A DNA stretch of 64,000 nt from Phalacrocorax aristotelis (GCF_949628215.1 NC_134276.1:32800226-32864225), one strand, 5' to 3'; positions 11,131 through 25,276 are shown, counted from the stretch's first letter. Translations and numbers: made by a program. The notes: generated from the letters alone by a model not told the origin.

Positions 11131-14100
11131 AGCTTGCAGTGCCTTCATCATCACAAGCTTTTAAAAACTGTTAAGCAGCTCTCTCTTAGGAATAGTTTCA
11201 GTCTGGATGATCCCGCCCAAGCACAGGGATGGACTCTCGAGGACATTTCCAGCCCTTTTTTTTCCTCTAATTCAGTGACATTTCCTGCTCTAGCTTCTAG
11301 TATATGTCATGCAATGACAACACATCATACAGTTTCTAACTTAGTAATGGTCTCTGCTGTGCAGAGTTCAAGGAGAAAGGAAAGTGAAAGCAGAAATAAC
11401 AATATATGCTATTTTGTAGCCTTTTTGTTAACGGTTTTTTTATAAGCTGATTTGGGCTCTGGCATTGGGAAGAGACAAAGGTCTTTATCGTATCCTAGTT
11501 TGGTGGATAAAAAAAGATCATGTTATTTGCTTTTCATGTGTAGAGGGTGAAGGAACTGAGGATAGTTCCGGCCTCTGAGTGGACGAGGGAGCCATACAGC
11601 ATGAGTTCCCAGCAAGGCAATTCTAGTAAATGTAAACCTGTAATCCAGCAAAATTTTCTGAAAATGTTGCAATCTTCCAGCAGGTCCTGGGAAATTGATT
11701 TCTCTTCATTTCCGAGGCTGCCTACAGAGATAATAATTCCTCTGTGTGTCACAGTGTTTGATTATTGTCATTTTGGATGAGCAAATGAAAAGCTGTTAAA
11801 GATTCTCAAATAGGAAGGCACTGCAGAAGGGTTTTTCACTCCCTATACAATACTTTCCAACCTCAACAGGCAATCTGAGAAGTAGGCTGTTGTCCTCTGA
11901 CTGCTTGCCAAATAAAGACCGGTCGTAGTTACTTCACACAGGCTTTTGTCTAACATGGCACTGCAGCTAAACAAGTAGCAGCTGGAAGAAATTATGCCAA
12001 TCTGAGTGCTAGTAGATGCAACGCAAAGAAAAGCAAACATGTTTCTATGCCCTGCTAAAAACCCCACAGCACCTAGTGCAAGATGTGGCCCAACCTTCTT
12101 CACAAGAGATGATTCAGTATTGAACGAAGGACAGAGAGGTCGGTGTGACACCAAAGAATACATAGGTTATGTTTTCTACCACTTTAACTACACCCCTTAC
12201 TTGGCAGTACTCCATATCCGGGGTAGTAGGAAGCATCTGCTGGGGGAAATACACATTTGCGCTTGACTATCCTGTGAAAGCAGCGTTGCAGTCGAAGTAG
12301 TTCTACACTGACAGAAAAGTGACTGGTACAAGAAAACGGACAGTGAGACGTGGCGGCCAGTGACCCCAAGCCATGCCCTTCACAGTACAGGATTTAGGCT
12401 GATCAAACCACAGAAATGCCTATGTAGGAAAATTTCAAACTTTCAGTGCTGTTGCTTTTTAAAGAAGCCTCACTATTCTCTTTCCTGATTCCCAAGTTTT
12501 GATATTTTTCCCAGAGTGTCTATAGAATACTTTGTGTTAAATCATTACCCAAATAATCCAGCTTTTCTTCTGTTCACCACAGTCTGGCTTTGTGTAACCC
12601 AGCTTTTCCTATCAGCATTTGAATACTATTTCCTTCTTTTTCAATGTAAAAAAATTTTAAATTTAAAAGTTAAATTATAAAATGTACTGTACAAAATTTT
12701 GTAAAATGAAGCATTTAAGTAACATTTTTTCTTTAAGTAACTATTTTTCTTTTAATTAAAAGGTTTTGAAAAGACAGGATGCTTTCTGAAGAAGTACTTT
12801 CTTGCTTTGCATGCCTGCTGATTCACAGCATGACAACACCAGGGTTGCAGAACTAACTGTTTGGCCAAGATGAGCTGATTGCTGTTAACTTTGAGGGAGA
12901 CAGGTTATTCTGCACAGCAGAGGAAAACGGCTGTAGAATTTTGTCCTTATGGTCGTCATCTGTCAGAAAAACGCATCTTGGACAAGTCATTGAGGATGTT
13001 TTATTGTGCACTGGGTTTCCCTGCTAGTGTCAAACGCCTGCAAAGCAGCAGCCACAGGTAGGAATTCACATCTCCACCCTCTTCCAGTAGCAAAGCCTGA
13101 CAGAGCAGGAAAGCGGTGGTCTTCCAGGGGCTGAACAGGCACAGACTACCATGACAGACACCCTGAGCTTCTGGGGAAACCTGACAGCTGACATGTTCAA
13201 ACACTTCCCTCCATTTTCCATAGTTGTGTGCCCCTACACAGGGTTCGGTGGATACCGGCTCTTGGACACTGTCATGCCTGAGGTGGCAGCACCAGTGAGC
13301 ACAGCAATGTGCCTTGCACCTGCAACAATCTACATCATGGCAGATACTGTTGCAACCATTTGCAGCATGGCAGCACTGACATAGCAATGAATTGGCAACA
13401 AGGAGGATGCTCCCTTACCTCCCCACATCCCCCTCCCATTCCCAGACGCAGATCTGGCCCTTAGCTCATGCCGGTGATGGCTCTCGTCTGTCTCATGAGC
13501 AGGTTCAGCTCACTGAGTTCACAGAATGTGCCCATCAAAAACTAGGCTTTTGCCAGCTGATAGAACTGAACTGGCTTCATGTTGGCACAAGCACCAGCGT
13601 AAGAGAAGTGGCAGGAGTGCATGACTTGCAGTGGGTTCAGCCTTTTTAGAAGCATCAAACTGTTAGAATGACTCAACAATCATTCACAGGACTTAGCCAC
13701 AAGTAGCTGGCACAGCAGAAATGTTTGAGGGGTTGCAGTATGTGCCCTGCCTTTAACACCACATCCTAATACCTCTGGCCTCCTGTCTGGCTTGCAGTGT
13801 GAGCGGGAGGTGGCATTAACCACCAGACTTCATGCAGTGCCCTAACAACTTCTTCCAACCTTCTTCAAGGTCAGAGAGCAGAGACTGCAAACAAGGCTGC
13901 CAGCAGGACCGTGTGTAAAACCTCATCTAAGGACTTTGGGTGGACTCCTACAGTATAGCTGAAAATGCAGAGTCTAATTCATGCAGGAGATGAGTTGGCC
14001 TTGTTTCAGCTCTAAGGCCACAGGGAATCCAGTCCCATAGAATCAAAGAACCAGCCTACAAATTTCATTGCTTTTCATTTCAAATGCGAAGCCAGCAAGA

Positions 14101-17100
14101 AGATAGGGAGAAGAGACAAAACAGCAATTAAGAGTGACATAGATGAACAAGTGAAGATAGTGCAAATGAAAGCTGAGACAGGAGACATGGGGAGAACAGG
14201 CATGTATAAATTGTGCAGAAGGTTTTACAGGTGCTAGACTGTCTGAAATGACAAGAGGGGTTTTGTAAGTGAAAAGAATAAGTGATCTTTTGAAAACAAA
14301 TGGTCTGCTAGTTCTGCAACAGTTGATGTGAGGATTAAGGCTTTTAGGTAGCTTGTTCCAGTGGAAAGTGCTACTGGTGAAAGCTACTTCTGATACCTTG
14401 AGCAGTCTGAGAACCAAAATGTTCCAAGGGAAGTGGCTGGAGGTGGAGCTGAATTTCCTAGAGGAGGTCTTGAGGGACCTTGGAAGGCCACAGCACTGTG
14501 CAGTCGCACCTCAGGAGACCCAGCACAGCCATCCTTCAGGCTCCTTGGAGAGAAGGACTTAACAATAGACTATATACTTTTCCCTGGATGGAGTTAAACT
14601 TTGGGAGTTTGTAATACCTGTAAATTTTATGGGAAACTAGCCCAGCTCCTGTAGTTCTGACACATCCTGGATTGTATGTGGTTCCAAAAGATGTACATTC
14701 ACTGCTTTTATTATTTTTATACCTTAAACTCCAGTCCCTACCTGAAGGGCTTCCATAATGGATGTAACTGTATGCGTATGAAAATGCGGTAACTTTAGAG
14801 GCTCCACAACTTACTTTCAAACGCTTCTCGGTAATATGCATATGACAGCAGTTTTTCTGATGCTGATTGTCACTGCAGACTCCGCTGTAACACTGAATTT
14901 TGGAGATGATAAACAGAAAGCTCTGTATTTCTAAAACCTTGGAGTACAGAAGCAGTTCCAGAAGCAGGTTCCCCCAGACAATGGCTCTTGATCAACAAGT
15001 GTACAGCATCTGAAAGGAATGGGAGAGGCACAAAGAGTGAGCAATGTAGTGTACAATATAGATCATCTTACTCTTTCCATTCTATCAGGCACCTTGTAGA
15101 GGCATTTAAATGGTGTGGTTAAAGACTAGGTGGGGAAAAAATCACATTGGTGTGCAGACTCTTGCAGCTCCATCTGGTTTATCTGAACAGAGCTCATTCA
15201 ATTAGCTCAGCAATTCTCTAATCAGCAAAAAAGATCTTCGTTTAACCACTGCCTGCGTCACCACTGCAGAAGGATATAGCTCCCAAACTGAGCTGCCCCC
15301 TCATCTGACCGTATTAACACATAGCTCTGTGTCAGTCTTTTCAACCTAAATGTTAACGTAGTTAAATTCAAGGGTGTCAGGTATCAGGTGTCTGAAAAGC
15401 CCTCTAAGCTTAGCCAGACACTGGCTTCTGGATACCTGCCCAGAAATGGTTCTGAGACTTTACTTAAGCTGGTGTAGCCACTGCAGCAGCTCCGCGCTGT
15501 GCCATGATCCCCTACCACCGGCAATATGAGACAGAGCTGCAGCAGCAGTGAGACCCTCAGAACTTCCTTTACATGTTGCAGGAAGGCAGCATTAGGAAAG
15601 GAATATTTGGCATGCTGTCGCAAGTGCAGCACTCCTTGTAGTAGGAGAAATCGGTCAGGACTCTTACGATCAATGCTGTTCTGCCTGTGCCACAGATTTT
15701 TTATTTTGCTGTTTCACATTAGAAACAACGAGAGCATTTTTGCATTTTCATAAATAACAGTCTTGGTCAAAATGAGTTTACCCAGAAAGCTCAGCTGACC
15801 AGCTTTTTTTTCTTCTTAATTCTTCTAAATCCACTGCAAAATACACCAGTTCTCCAGAAAACAATTGTTCAGACAGGCCACAACATTCTTCCTCCCATCC
15901 AGTGCTCTCTCTCCCAACAGTTTCACAACCTTGGAGCACATTTGCCGAGTTTGGAGGTGGTTGCTGTTTGCTGACTAGTGGCAACGGCATCGGGCCCTAG
16001 AGCTTCTCACCAACATTCACTTCTTTCTCCTTTACCTTCCCCGTTTTACTTACATCAAATGCACTGAAACAACTGGCAGTGTAAATGTTAATGAATAGTA
16101 GGCCCATTAAATGGACCTAGGTTTGCCTCCAAGTTTTACCTGATCTCTCTTAGCCTTGTGAGGAATGTGCTGTGAAAGTGCTTGCAAAGCCAGAGCTTTG
16201 ATTTCAGAGGGCAGTGGTGGGAGGCTGACTGTTACTTTGTAAAGGTCTCAGGGCATAAGTTTTGGAGGCAAAAATGGGAGAAAAGGTCTTGAATGAAAAT
16301 CAAGAGGAATATATGTCCCCCAGGCTTTTGTCCTAAACCTAGGGTCTAACCTCATGTCCTCAAATATTAGGTTAGGCATGGTAATGTTAAAATACTTCAC
16401 ATACACTAGCGCTTAAGGTGCTGCTGCAAAAGGTGCAGCTGAATTTACAAAGCAGATGATCCTCTCTAGTATACATTAAACCTAAAGACATGCCGGGACA
16501 TGGACAGTAAGTATTGCACTGTAAATACAGAGATGTATGTTCAAACATTGCTCTGAGCTCAGACAGGCTTTGCTCTGTTCATTCTAGTTGCCTGTGGCCA
16601 TTGGGGTGAGGAGTCAAAGGGGGCAAGGCCTAATGGTCGTCACTTTGAATTTTTGATGACAGAGGAGGGCTGGTTTAATTCATACTAACACGTTGGTCCA
16701 TCTTGGCTGCAGTATGTTTCAACTTCAAAATCTTCTCAAGCATAGACTGAAATGTTTGCCATCACTGAACACCACATAGCCAGATACAGATGCTGTCCAC
16801 CCTGCTCCCAACCTTACTTCATACGTGAAGAGGTGCTTGCAAACATGAACTTTAAAAGGTACAGTCAAAAGGGCAGTGGGGAGCTCTGTGGGACAGGTAA
16901 AAATATATAATAAATCTGTGCTGCCAGAACAGCATCTCAGCTCTTGCTGCTGGTGTTTTGAGCCCAGATTTGAATATCTGAACTTTTCTCCTGCGTAGCG
17001 CGTGACAGAGCGATTTTGTGCCAGGTTCCAAAACCAGCTGCCAGAGACCTCTCCTGACCACAGGCAGGAGCCAGCGCAAGCAGCGTGACCTCACCGTGGG

Positions 17101-19991
17101 GTCACTCTGCACCGGCGTGTTAAAAAGTAAGTCTTTTGCTTTCTGCTTTACACTTCCATAAAAGCATTAATGGCTTCATGTCTGAGGTACCGCAAGCAAT
17201 ACAAAGAGAAAAAAATACAGCACTTGCAAAATAAATGTGTGATCACAAGAAAGCTAGGATGAGTCGTGCAAATTAAAGCTGTTTATGTATTTGTAGAGAA
17301 TGCATAAGATCCTGTAGCAAATGCATCATCACTTTTGGTAATATAGTGCTGTATTTTATATCAGCTGCAAATTATTCACAAACATTCGTTAACATAAGCC
17401 TTGTCTATGGAATACAAACTTAATGCCTTAATGCATTCACCATGTTAATTAATACCAGTGGCAATAATGATGATGCATCAGTTAAAATATTATGCAGCTG
17501 CATTCATACACAGTAATAATTCAGACCATCCTTTTTCTTAGTTTAAAAATGCTCAGATGCGCTTCCTTGAAGAACAAGTCGGAAATCATAAAAGAATTGT
17601 ACCTAAAATTTTGCAAATCTTCATTGTTTGGCTTCATTTCCTCTTAATGTACACTATTAACATAAGAACTTGTGTTTGAACTAAGTCAAAATAAAGCCAT
17701 GGTGTCACTGGCCAGAGCATGGAAAATAAAACACTGCCTTGTAAATCACAGCGCTTGACTTGCAAACTACATGATTAAAAATGTAACAATTCCAGTCATC
17801 TTAATATTACTGCTGTATCACACACCAGACAAAACCAGAACACGTATATTCAACAGTCTTTACCTCTCAGGTTTCTACTGGGCAAGACTGAAGTTATCTG
17901 ATCACCGGTACATTCCCCATGAGTTATATTTGCAAGTCCATGAGTGCAGTACATGCAGTCTGTAGCTTTCATATTTTTCATATAAAACATTATTTATTGG
18001 CTAAGGGTAGTTAACATTGTATGCGTGTGAGTATAATTTTTAATTCTTTTAGATATATGGATGATTATTGTTGAAATATGGGGGGGATAGCACAAGTCTG
18101 TCTGCCTCCCCTTTATGCCTCCTAGCAAATCCATAGCTATTCCTAGTTACAGTTTTTAAGCTAGTAGGTCCTTCATATTAATGGTATAAAAGGGCAAATA
18201 AAGGTCTTCAAAATTCTGAATACGACTGATAATTGCACTGATAGTGAAAAGAGGCTGGGAGCAGTGCCTGCTGCTGTTCACCTCCCTGCAACTGGGCTTG
18301 AGTAAGGGGGTGCAATTCTTGCATGCTTTGTAATACTCAGCCTTCTTCCTTGAGGCTTTAAAAGGATCTCATCCCACACAGCACTTCTGAGCTGTCTTTT
18401 GGGTTACTCCTGTGTGGTCAGAGTTACTGCCCACAGGCACACGTTATGAATAAAGGGACTGAAACCAAAAGGTGAGGCCCAAATTCAGTGCCAAGAGCAA
18501 GACCTGAGCATCACAGGAAGCTCCTACCTCCTCTGAGAATCAGAAGAAAGTTACTTTGATTCCTAAAATACAGATTTACAAGCTTAGCCCCGAACACCCT
18601 AGAAAGCGGCACTGCTCCAGCAGGGGGGGGAGATGAGACTTTCCAGCTGTCAGATCAAAACCCAGCTCTTTTTCATACTTCTCTTTCCGGGTTAACATTT
18701 TGTAACTTGGGGATCCAAGGCCAAGTGCCACGCTGTGAAAACAAACCCTGTAGCTCTCTGAAGACCAATCTCCTGCATCAACACCACTGAAATATTTTAT
18801 CACGGCAAGATCTGGGGTTCTTATAATCCTTCTTGAATATCCATGATCTCCACAGCTTTGTTTCCCTACCTATGGAAATATGTAATAATTTGTCACAACT
18901 GTGTTAAATCAAAAGAGAAGCTATGAATGAATAAACATATTTGGTCAATGTATCTACCAACTGTTCACAGTTGCTTTCAGGAATGGAGAATATAATCAGA
19001 AATCAAGGAAGTTATGAAGGAGAATTTTCATGGCCCTTAATTTTCAGCGGGCCACAACAACCAGAAGATCCAGCCTTTGTGTTTGCAATTTTCATGTGAA
19101 ATCCTCAAAAAAAAAAATTGCAAGAAAAAATCACTGCCCGAGCCTCTGTCTGCCAAGGTGAAACTCCAAGTAGCACAAGACATGTTACACCTACAAGCGG
19201 TCGGGTTGTTCCTCTGGCAAAGCTGACCCTCAGGGAAGTAACTTGCTTATAAGTCAGGACTGCATGCAGAAACTGAAGCAGTGCCTTTTGTGTTCAGCAG
19301 CAGCAGAACTGTTCGATGAACTCATGGAGAATTTGCTTTTTCTTCCGTCTGTATTTCTTACATGAAGCATGGAGTGTGGGCTTTGGATAAAAGCCAAGTC
19401 TTTAAATAGCTCTGGCCGCCAGCAGAAATCCAAAGGAGTAGATAATAAACTTAGATTAACAGAAAGAAAGAAAAAACTGTCCCCATTTCCAAGGCGTTGC
19501 TCTTAAGTGCCTGGCTGGGGCTCACCCCCTTTGCCTTGCTGCAGAGGAGTTTGAAAGCAGAGGCCAATTTCTACCCTGCTATTTCGGGGCCGACCATGGC
19601 TCTGGGCAGCAGCAGCACACCGTCCCCTGCACGCTCTCACCGAGGGCCTGCAACACCTGCTGTAACCACAGCCAGCTCCTCAGCTTTGCTCTCGGATGTT
19701 CAGCACAAAACCATTCGTGAATGGTGAGGAAATGCACCAAAAAGACATGCAGAGTAATGTATATACACTTGATGTTCAGCATAGTGCGTCTGTTGCACGG
19801 TTTCCATATTCATGCAGTTCTCAGCAGAGAATCATTTGCTTTGTGCTATAAGAGCATACGCCCCCAGCCACCTGCTTTCCTCTGCATTCACTTGCTCCTG
19901 TATATATTAATTATTTCAATGGGATTTCTTCCTGGTTTCCTGTCCCCATAGAGTAATAATGATTTGTTCTATCAACCCTCCCAGTAGGTGG
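11131..19991. other. Intergenic DNA between SLC25A30 and TPT1, no gene seen
   Basis: Nearly 9 kb without a supportable gene. A very AT-rich block lies at about 12,640-12,770, with a short tandem repeat around CTTTAAGTAAC. An AT-rich stretch at about 17,255-17,560, with many TAAT, ATGCAT and TGATGATGCATCA motifs, resembles a conserved enhancer (see findings). Open frames are short and unsupported. Confidence 0.5.
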
Positions 19992-20065
19992 ATAAACATT
20001 ACTAGCCTCATTTCATGCATGGGGAATCTGAGACAGGAGGGTTATGCACTGACTGCTGTCGCAGA
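19992..20065 (+). repeat. MIR-like SINE relic
   Basis: ATTACTAGCCTCATTTCATG followed by GGGGAATCTGAGACAGG is close to the amniote MIR core (ATTACTATCCCCATTTTACAGATGAGGAAACTGAGGCA-type). Only the core part is recognisable. No target-site duplication can be seen. Confidence 0.55.
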
Positions 20066-22149
20066 GCGACTGTAAACACCAGTTTTGGCACACGGGAGTT
20101 CCTTTATTCCCTCCCAGGTGTGTACTGTGCCCCAACCCAAGCCGTTGAGCTTTTCAAAGCTGAAGGATGGCATAACCTTTCAGGAAAAAAAATAACAAAA
20201 CCAAGCCCAACAGGCACTGTGTGCATTACGGCCCCAGCGGTTTCCATTTACAACAGAAAAATACGTATGCTCAACTTTGGATGTGCACATACGTCTTTTC
20301 TACCTCCTGACACACTTCGCTCGCATGCACTCGTGTAAATGTTTGTGGGTTGAGGTGTGCACGTATGTCAGGGTGTCCCAGATGGGAAATTTGCTGTCGT
20401 TCAATGCCCAGCCAGCCACAAGGCGCGGAATGCAGGACTAGACCGCATTGCAGAATAACTCAAAAACACAACAGACGGAGGGGGCATGTGGCCGCCCAAA
20501 AGACTGCGGAGGGTGGACGTGACTTCTTGGCACAGCAGGAACAAAGCAGCCTGACCTCGCAGCACCTCCGTAATCCTTCGCTTACCCAGGATATCCAACA
20601 CCGCCTTGGCTGGACATTTGGGCACAGTCATTAAACAGTAAGGAAGCTGATGGCAGCTAAACCTCCTGACACACATGAGGGTTTTACTTGCTCTTTCAAA
20701 TGTCAAAACCAGGTCAGAACTATGAGACAGCAAAAATACACCAGGAAAAATCCTCAGGGTGGCAGCTAATGCAATTAGCATAGCTGAGAGCTGGTGAGGC
20801 AGAGTGGGCAGCGGTCCTCCCTCACCTCAGCGTGGCCCCATAGCTCACCAAGGGTTATTTCAGGCCACAGAGACAGCTGGAGATGATTCCCTAGCCTCCT
20901 CGCAACCTTCTCGCTCCCTCTTCCTTCCTAGAAATGTCACTCCCTGAGCCTGCACATGATTGATAAGTTAATAAAGGGGATTCAAGGATACAGGAGATCT
21001 CTTCCAAACCCTTTATCCCACAAAACCTACAAATCTATACAGAGGAAGGTAACATTTCAGTGTTAAATCCTCTGGCCCCAGCAGTCCTTGGCTGAAGGGC
21101 TTCTTCCTGAGCCACAAGTGCTTAACAGCCCTTTCCGCATTTTTCCATGACTCACTCTAATTGCTTTTGCAATAATCTGAACTTTTGGCATCCACAGCAT
21201 CCTGGAGCAGTTAAATTCCACAGCATAACTACACACAGGGTGTTAAAAGGAGCCTTCTTTTGTCTCTTCTGAACCTGTCACCTCATCATTTTCGTGATGT
21301 TCCCATAGTTCCTGTATGCTGACATGCGGTGATTCATTGATCTCAAACTTCTTCAACACCGCTGTTAATTTCAAAGACCACCATCACACCCACCACTCCA
21401 TATATCTCTTTTTAAGGCTGGTGTGTCATATTACAGTTTATTATTTTGCTCCTTGCCTCTCTTCTTGGTACTGTTACTACTTTTATCATACCCTTTTGAC
21501 ACGGGGAGGCCAGAACTGCACATGGCATTTGCCATTTGGGCATATGACAGTCACGTACAAAATGTGTATGTATATATAGAGATATTTACTCTGTGCGTGT
21601 GTGTGTACAGACATTTTTATGGCAGGGATGTTTCTGGTTTTACTCTCTATTTCTTTCTTAAAATTTCATTAACAGTTTAGTCTTCTGATCAGCACTGAGA
21701 ACTGCTCTTACATTTTCACTGAAGTATCTATTATCACTTCAGGCAACTCTGCCCTGAATGGTACTCATTAGCTAAACTGCTTTTTATATGTAAAGCTTCT
21801 TGGTAGAAACACATGAGATGGGCTGGTTCCTCCATCTCTCCTCTCTACCTACAGCATCACGGCCCTGCAGACAGACTTCCATGTGCCCACTGGCCCAGTG
21901 AAGGAACCGAACAGTGAGGAACGTCCTGGTTCATCCTGTGTGAAAGCACTGACAACCGATACAGCAATTTTTCAGATAAATATGGAAACTGTGCAGCCAA
22001 GTGCCCATGTAGAATGAGACAGGCTGAGCTCCGTAAGGATCTGAGCATTGGACAGACCCCCAAATCCACTTTAATACAGGTTATGATCCATCCAATATTT
22101 ACAACGCTCACAGGGGAATGGGAGGACCCAGCCCCTGGCCCCTTTTTTC
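20066..22149. other. Intergenic DNA, nothing recognised
   Basis: About 2 kb of unique-looking non-coding sequence. It includes a small TG/TATA-rich patch near 21,565-21,610 (TGTGTATGTATATATAGAG ... TGTGCGTGTGTGTG). I see no gene or named repeat. Confidence 0.45.
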
Positions 22150-22320
22150 AGCAAATGTTTGTTCTGCAGAGGAGGCTGGAAATCTCCATCATCAGGAGAT
22201 CTGAAAAACAAGGTGGACAAACATCGCCCTGGAGCGGAGCATGTCTATCTAATCCCCCTGACACAAGAAGACTTGCTCATTGACCTTTCAAGGTCCTTTC
22301 CTACCCTAATCTTAAAGTGC
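22150..22320 (+). mobile_element. Ancient CR1 3'-end fragment
   Basis: GGAGGCTGGAAATCTCCATC and, further on, GACCTTTCAAGGTCCTTTCC and TACCCTAAT follow the order of the CR1 3' untranslated region (GTGGAGTCTCCATCCTTGG ... GATCTTTAAGGTCCCTTCCAACCC). Strongly diverged, and the terminal 8-bp repeats are lost. Confidence 0.5.
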
Positions 22321-24632
22321 CTAAGATTATCAGCCATCTCACAGATAGATAAACAGATCAGCCCTTATTTTCTCAGGGCACGCTTGTGGGGGACAGTCTG
22401 CAAAGAGCTGCTTCTACCATCCTTCCACTAAAGCTCCCCATTTTGTAGCATCTCCTACAGTACTGCCGTGCCTTTCTAATGCGATATGAACCAGAGCAAT
22501 TCAAAATCACTCAGAAGCTGGGCGAAACCCCCTAACCCTCCGACATATCCTTGGTCGGTCAGGTCCCTTTTTGATTTTCACAGAAGGGGGGAATACAGCA
22601 GACACAAAATCCTTATCAGAAAATAATAAATAACAGATCTATCTTGGGATCTTTGAAAATAATAGCAGGTTTGTATTAGCAGCTGACAAGTGTTATAAAC
22701 TCAAGTTACTAGATTGCTGTTTAGGATGCTGTTTTCCAAAATGCAGTCTTTTAGACCTGTTGCCTGCTTTCCCCCACAGTATTTTAAAGTTTGCACAACT
22801 GGGAGACCAAAAGGTTGATATACCCATTTCTTACAATGCCACTTTTACTTCTGTCATTCTCCTGGAGCATCTGCAGCAAGGTTTGCTTTATAAATGTAAC
22901 TGGTGTATTCCTTATTTATTACCTGCTGGCAAATCCGGTGCCAGAATTTTAGGAATAACACCATTAAAATGCTGCGTGCTCTGATGATTAGTTCTCTATT
23001 GACAAGACCGAGAGCTCACACTGTGTAACAATGAACTAAAAAGCATGCAGCGATGGATTAAAATGGCAAAACTCAATTTCGGGCTTCAAAACATTTGTGT
23101 ACCATTTTGAAAAATGGCAGCTGAGTGAGTTTAGCACGGCAGAATTAGCCCCTCTAATGGTTAAAAACTCAATACATCCAAGGTCATCACATGGGGATGC
23201 TAATTATCTGCAGAGAGTGGTATTTGTGTGCAGCACCCGACTGGCCAGGGGCCCAGAGAGGCTGTATAAGTTACAGTCCCGAGATAAAATTTTTCTTGCA
23301 CCAGTCCTGGGGCATTCCCGGTGATACATGAATGACACCAATACCAGTGGAAAAAGCTCTGGCCTTCTACCAAGGTGAGCAGAGCCCATCCACCGGCTCC
23401 TGTCCCGCCCTCTAGTTGGGTGTCTCTGTATGTCACAGGCACACAAATTAGTCTTAGATCTGGCAGGACAGCACTGAGATCTAGGAGGGGAAGTCTTTGA
23501 GTCTTTGCTATGAGGATTGCTAAGTTAACTGAGCATACAGTTCGGCTCAATGTCTTCAAGGAGAAATTTAGGCAGAGAGGTCAGTCAGCCTTAGAAAAAA
23601 GCTGTTCAACTTCAGAGGGGTGTCTGTGGACAGAAGTTGTAACCTTGGCTCAAGTTGCAGTAAAACCAGCTGTGGTGTGGGACGGAGCCATGAGCAGCCT
23701 CACCGGGACCCTCTTCCCCCAGGCCTCAGCAGCTGTGTTTGCGCTCAGGCCCTTCCCTCGCTCCCCGCCTGCGTTAGGCTGCAGCCGCGCTGGGCATGGC
23801 CCTGTATCTTGCTTGTCCCAGCCCTGGCTTGACTTCGGGCCTTGGTCACGCTCCACTGGCATTGCTGGGGCACCGTGGGACTGAGCCCTTGCCGGACGGG
23901 ACGCTGCCCCTGCCTGCCTCGCCACCACCCACTCTTCCAGCTCCCCTTCCTTTATGTAGCAGGCCCTGCTGCTCCATGAGAAGTCAGATTAAGCTCACTT
24001 AATAAAGAAATCTTGTGGTGAGCCATCTCTACAGTGGAGGTTAAATAGGATGAATTCCACCCTCATCCTTTGCAAAGCAAAGCAATTGAACCAGCCAGGC
24101 ATGCAGCGATTTTTTTTTTTTGTGTGTGTGTGTGTGTGTATGAATTTATAAGTCCTCCACTCTGCTGTAAGAGCAGATCTCTCTGCAGAGAGATCCAGGC
24201 TCACTGTCTGCAGATAAAGCAGAGTCCTGGGAAGCACAAGTAGTTAAATCCCTGCTCACCTTTCCCTGAGGTTTGGCATGGAAGGAGGCCTTTCTGCAGC
24301 ATACCTCTAATCTGAGTCAAAGGACTGTACCACATTGTATTTAAATAGGGTACCAGGATTAAAACTCTGGGCACTGCGGAACCTGAATGCTCCTCCCTCT
24401 GCGCACATGTGATTTCCATGCAGACCATCTTGCCATGCAGGACAAAAACACATTCCTCTCTGGCAATGTCCCTTTTCCAAACCCTCTTGTCCATTCTGAA
24501 GAGGGATATAAGGGTATTATTTTTATCCCAATTGTGTAACCAGTCTAAACAGGTGTAAATGACAGCACATAGCTCATCTGAGAGTCACTGGTGACACAGA
24601 ATAGGGCTAGAAAGGACCTAGAGGCAGTCTGT
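22321..24632. other. Intergenic DNA, with an old CR1-like piece at its right end
   Basis: No gene supported. A GC-richer patch at 23,680-23,960 gives open frames in several registers with no known domain. A T11 plus (TG)10 microsatellite lies at 24,110-24,141. The last 45 bases (CAGAATAGGGCTAGAAAGG, then ACCTAGAGGCAGTCTGTCCC) resemble the reverse complement of an old CR1/L3 tail that the LTR next to it interrupted. Confidence 0.45.
24110..24139. repeat. T-tract plus (TG)n microsatellite
   Basis: A T run joined to about ten TG units. Simple sequence only, with no adjoining LINE or SINE body that I can identify. Confidence 0.9.
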
Positions 24633-24637
24633 CCCTC

Positions 24638-25271
24638 TGTTGTGGGGCAGGATCAGCTGTTATCCGTGTCACTGTTGCATTAATAGTAGGAGTCTGAGGA
24701 GTGGGCTAGGGGGAGATCCTACCGTTGAGTCACGAGGTTCAGACAGGACCCCCTTGCTTTCTAAACTCCTTCTCCGAGAGGACCCTAGGTGTGACTAAGT
24801 CCAGTCTTAGTCTCAGACTTGGTCAACGGTTTATTTTCTAAGATTTGTAGAAGTAACCACTCAGCAGGGTATTTGTTGTTAGTTACTAATTTGGCAGATG
24901 CCCAGGCAGGTCACGTTCAATGAGAACGATCATGGATAGATTAACGAATAGTGCAATTTATTAAAGCAACAGATACACAGGTTCTTTGGATCACCGGTGG
25001 TAAAATTGCTGGTTACAGGACACACACAAATACAAAGAAAATGAGGAACACTGCTAGGCTACGAGTGTGTTAAGCAAATATGAAGCGACTCTAATGCACT
25101 GGAGATTTAAAGTGAAGTTATAGAGACGTTTCTGAGTTTTCCTGGGGAAGCACTTGGTATAACCAAATGTTTAAATCTTACCCAAAGGTGTCCCAGTGGG
25201 GGGAAAGAGAGGCTCAGCCCGTCGACTGGTCCCAGAAGTCAGGGTGGTATGTGATGGTATCTTCCATAACA
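24638..25271 (-). mobile_element. Solo LTR of an endogenous retrovirus (ERVL-like), with 5-bp TSD
   Basis: The 634-bp element starts TGTTGTGG and ends CCATAACA. These ends are inverted repeats of each other (TGTTGTGG versus TGTTATGG) with the TG...CA termini of retroviral LTRs. It is flanked on both sides by CCCTC (24633-24637 and 25272-25276), a perfect 5-bp target-site duplication. Polyadenylation signals AATAAA occur on the minus strand (24962-24957 and 24835-24830), which sets the orientation. No gag, pol or env sequence is present, so this is a solo LTR left after recombination between two LTRs. A 5-bp duplication fits class III (ERVL) elements, but some avian class I elements also make 4-5 bp; the family is not proven. 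Confidence 0.85.
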
Positions 25272-25276
25272 CCCTC

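Noticed and set aside
22526-22545. CCCTAACCCT word resembling telomere repeat
   Set aside because: Only about one and a half units; not an interstitial telomeric array.
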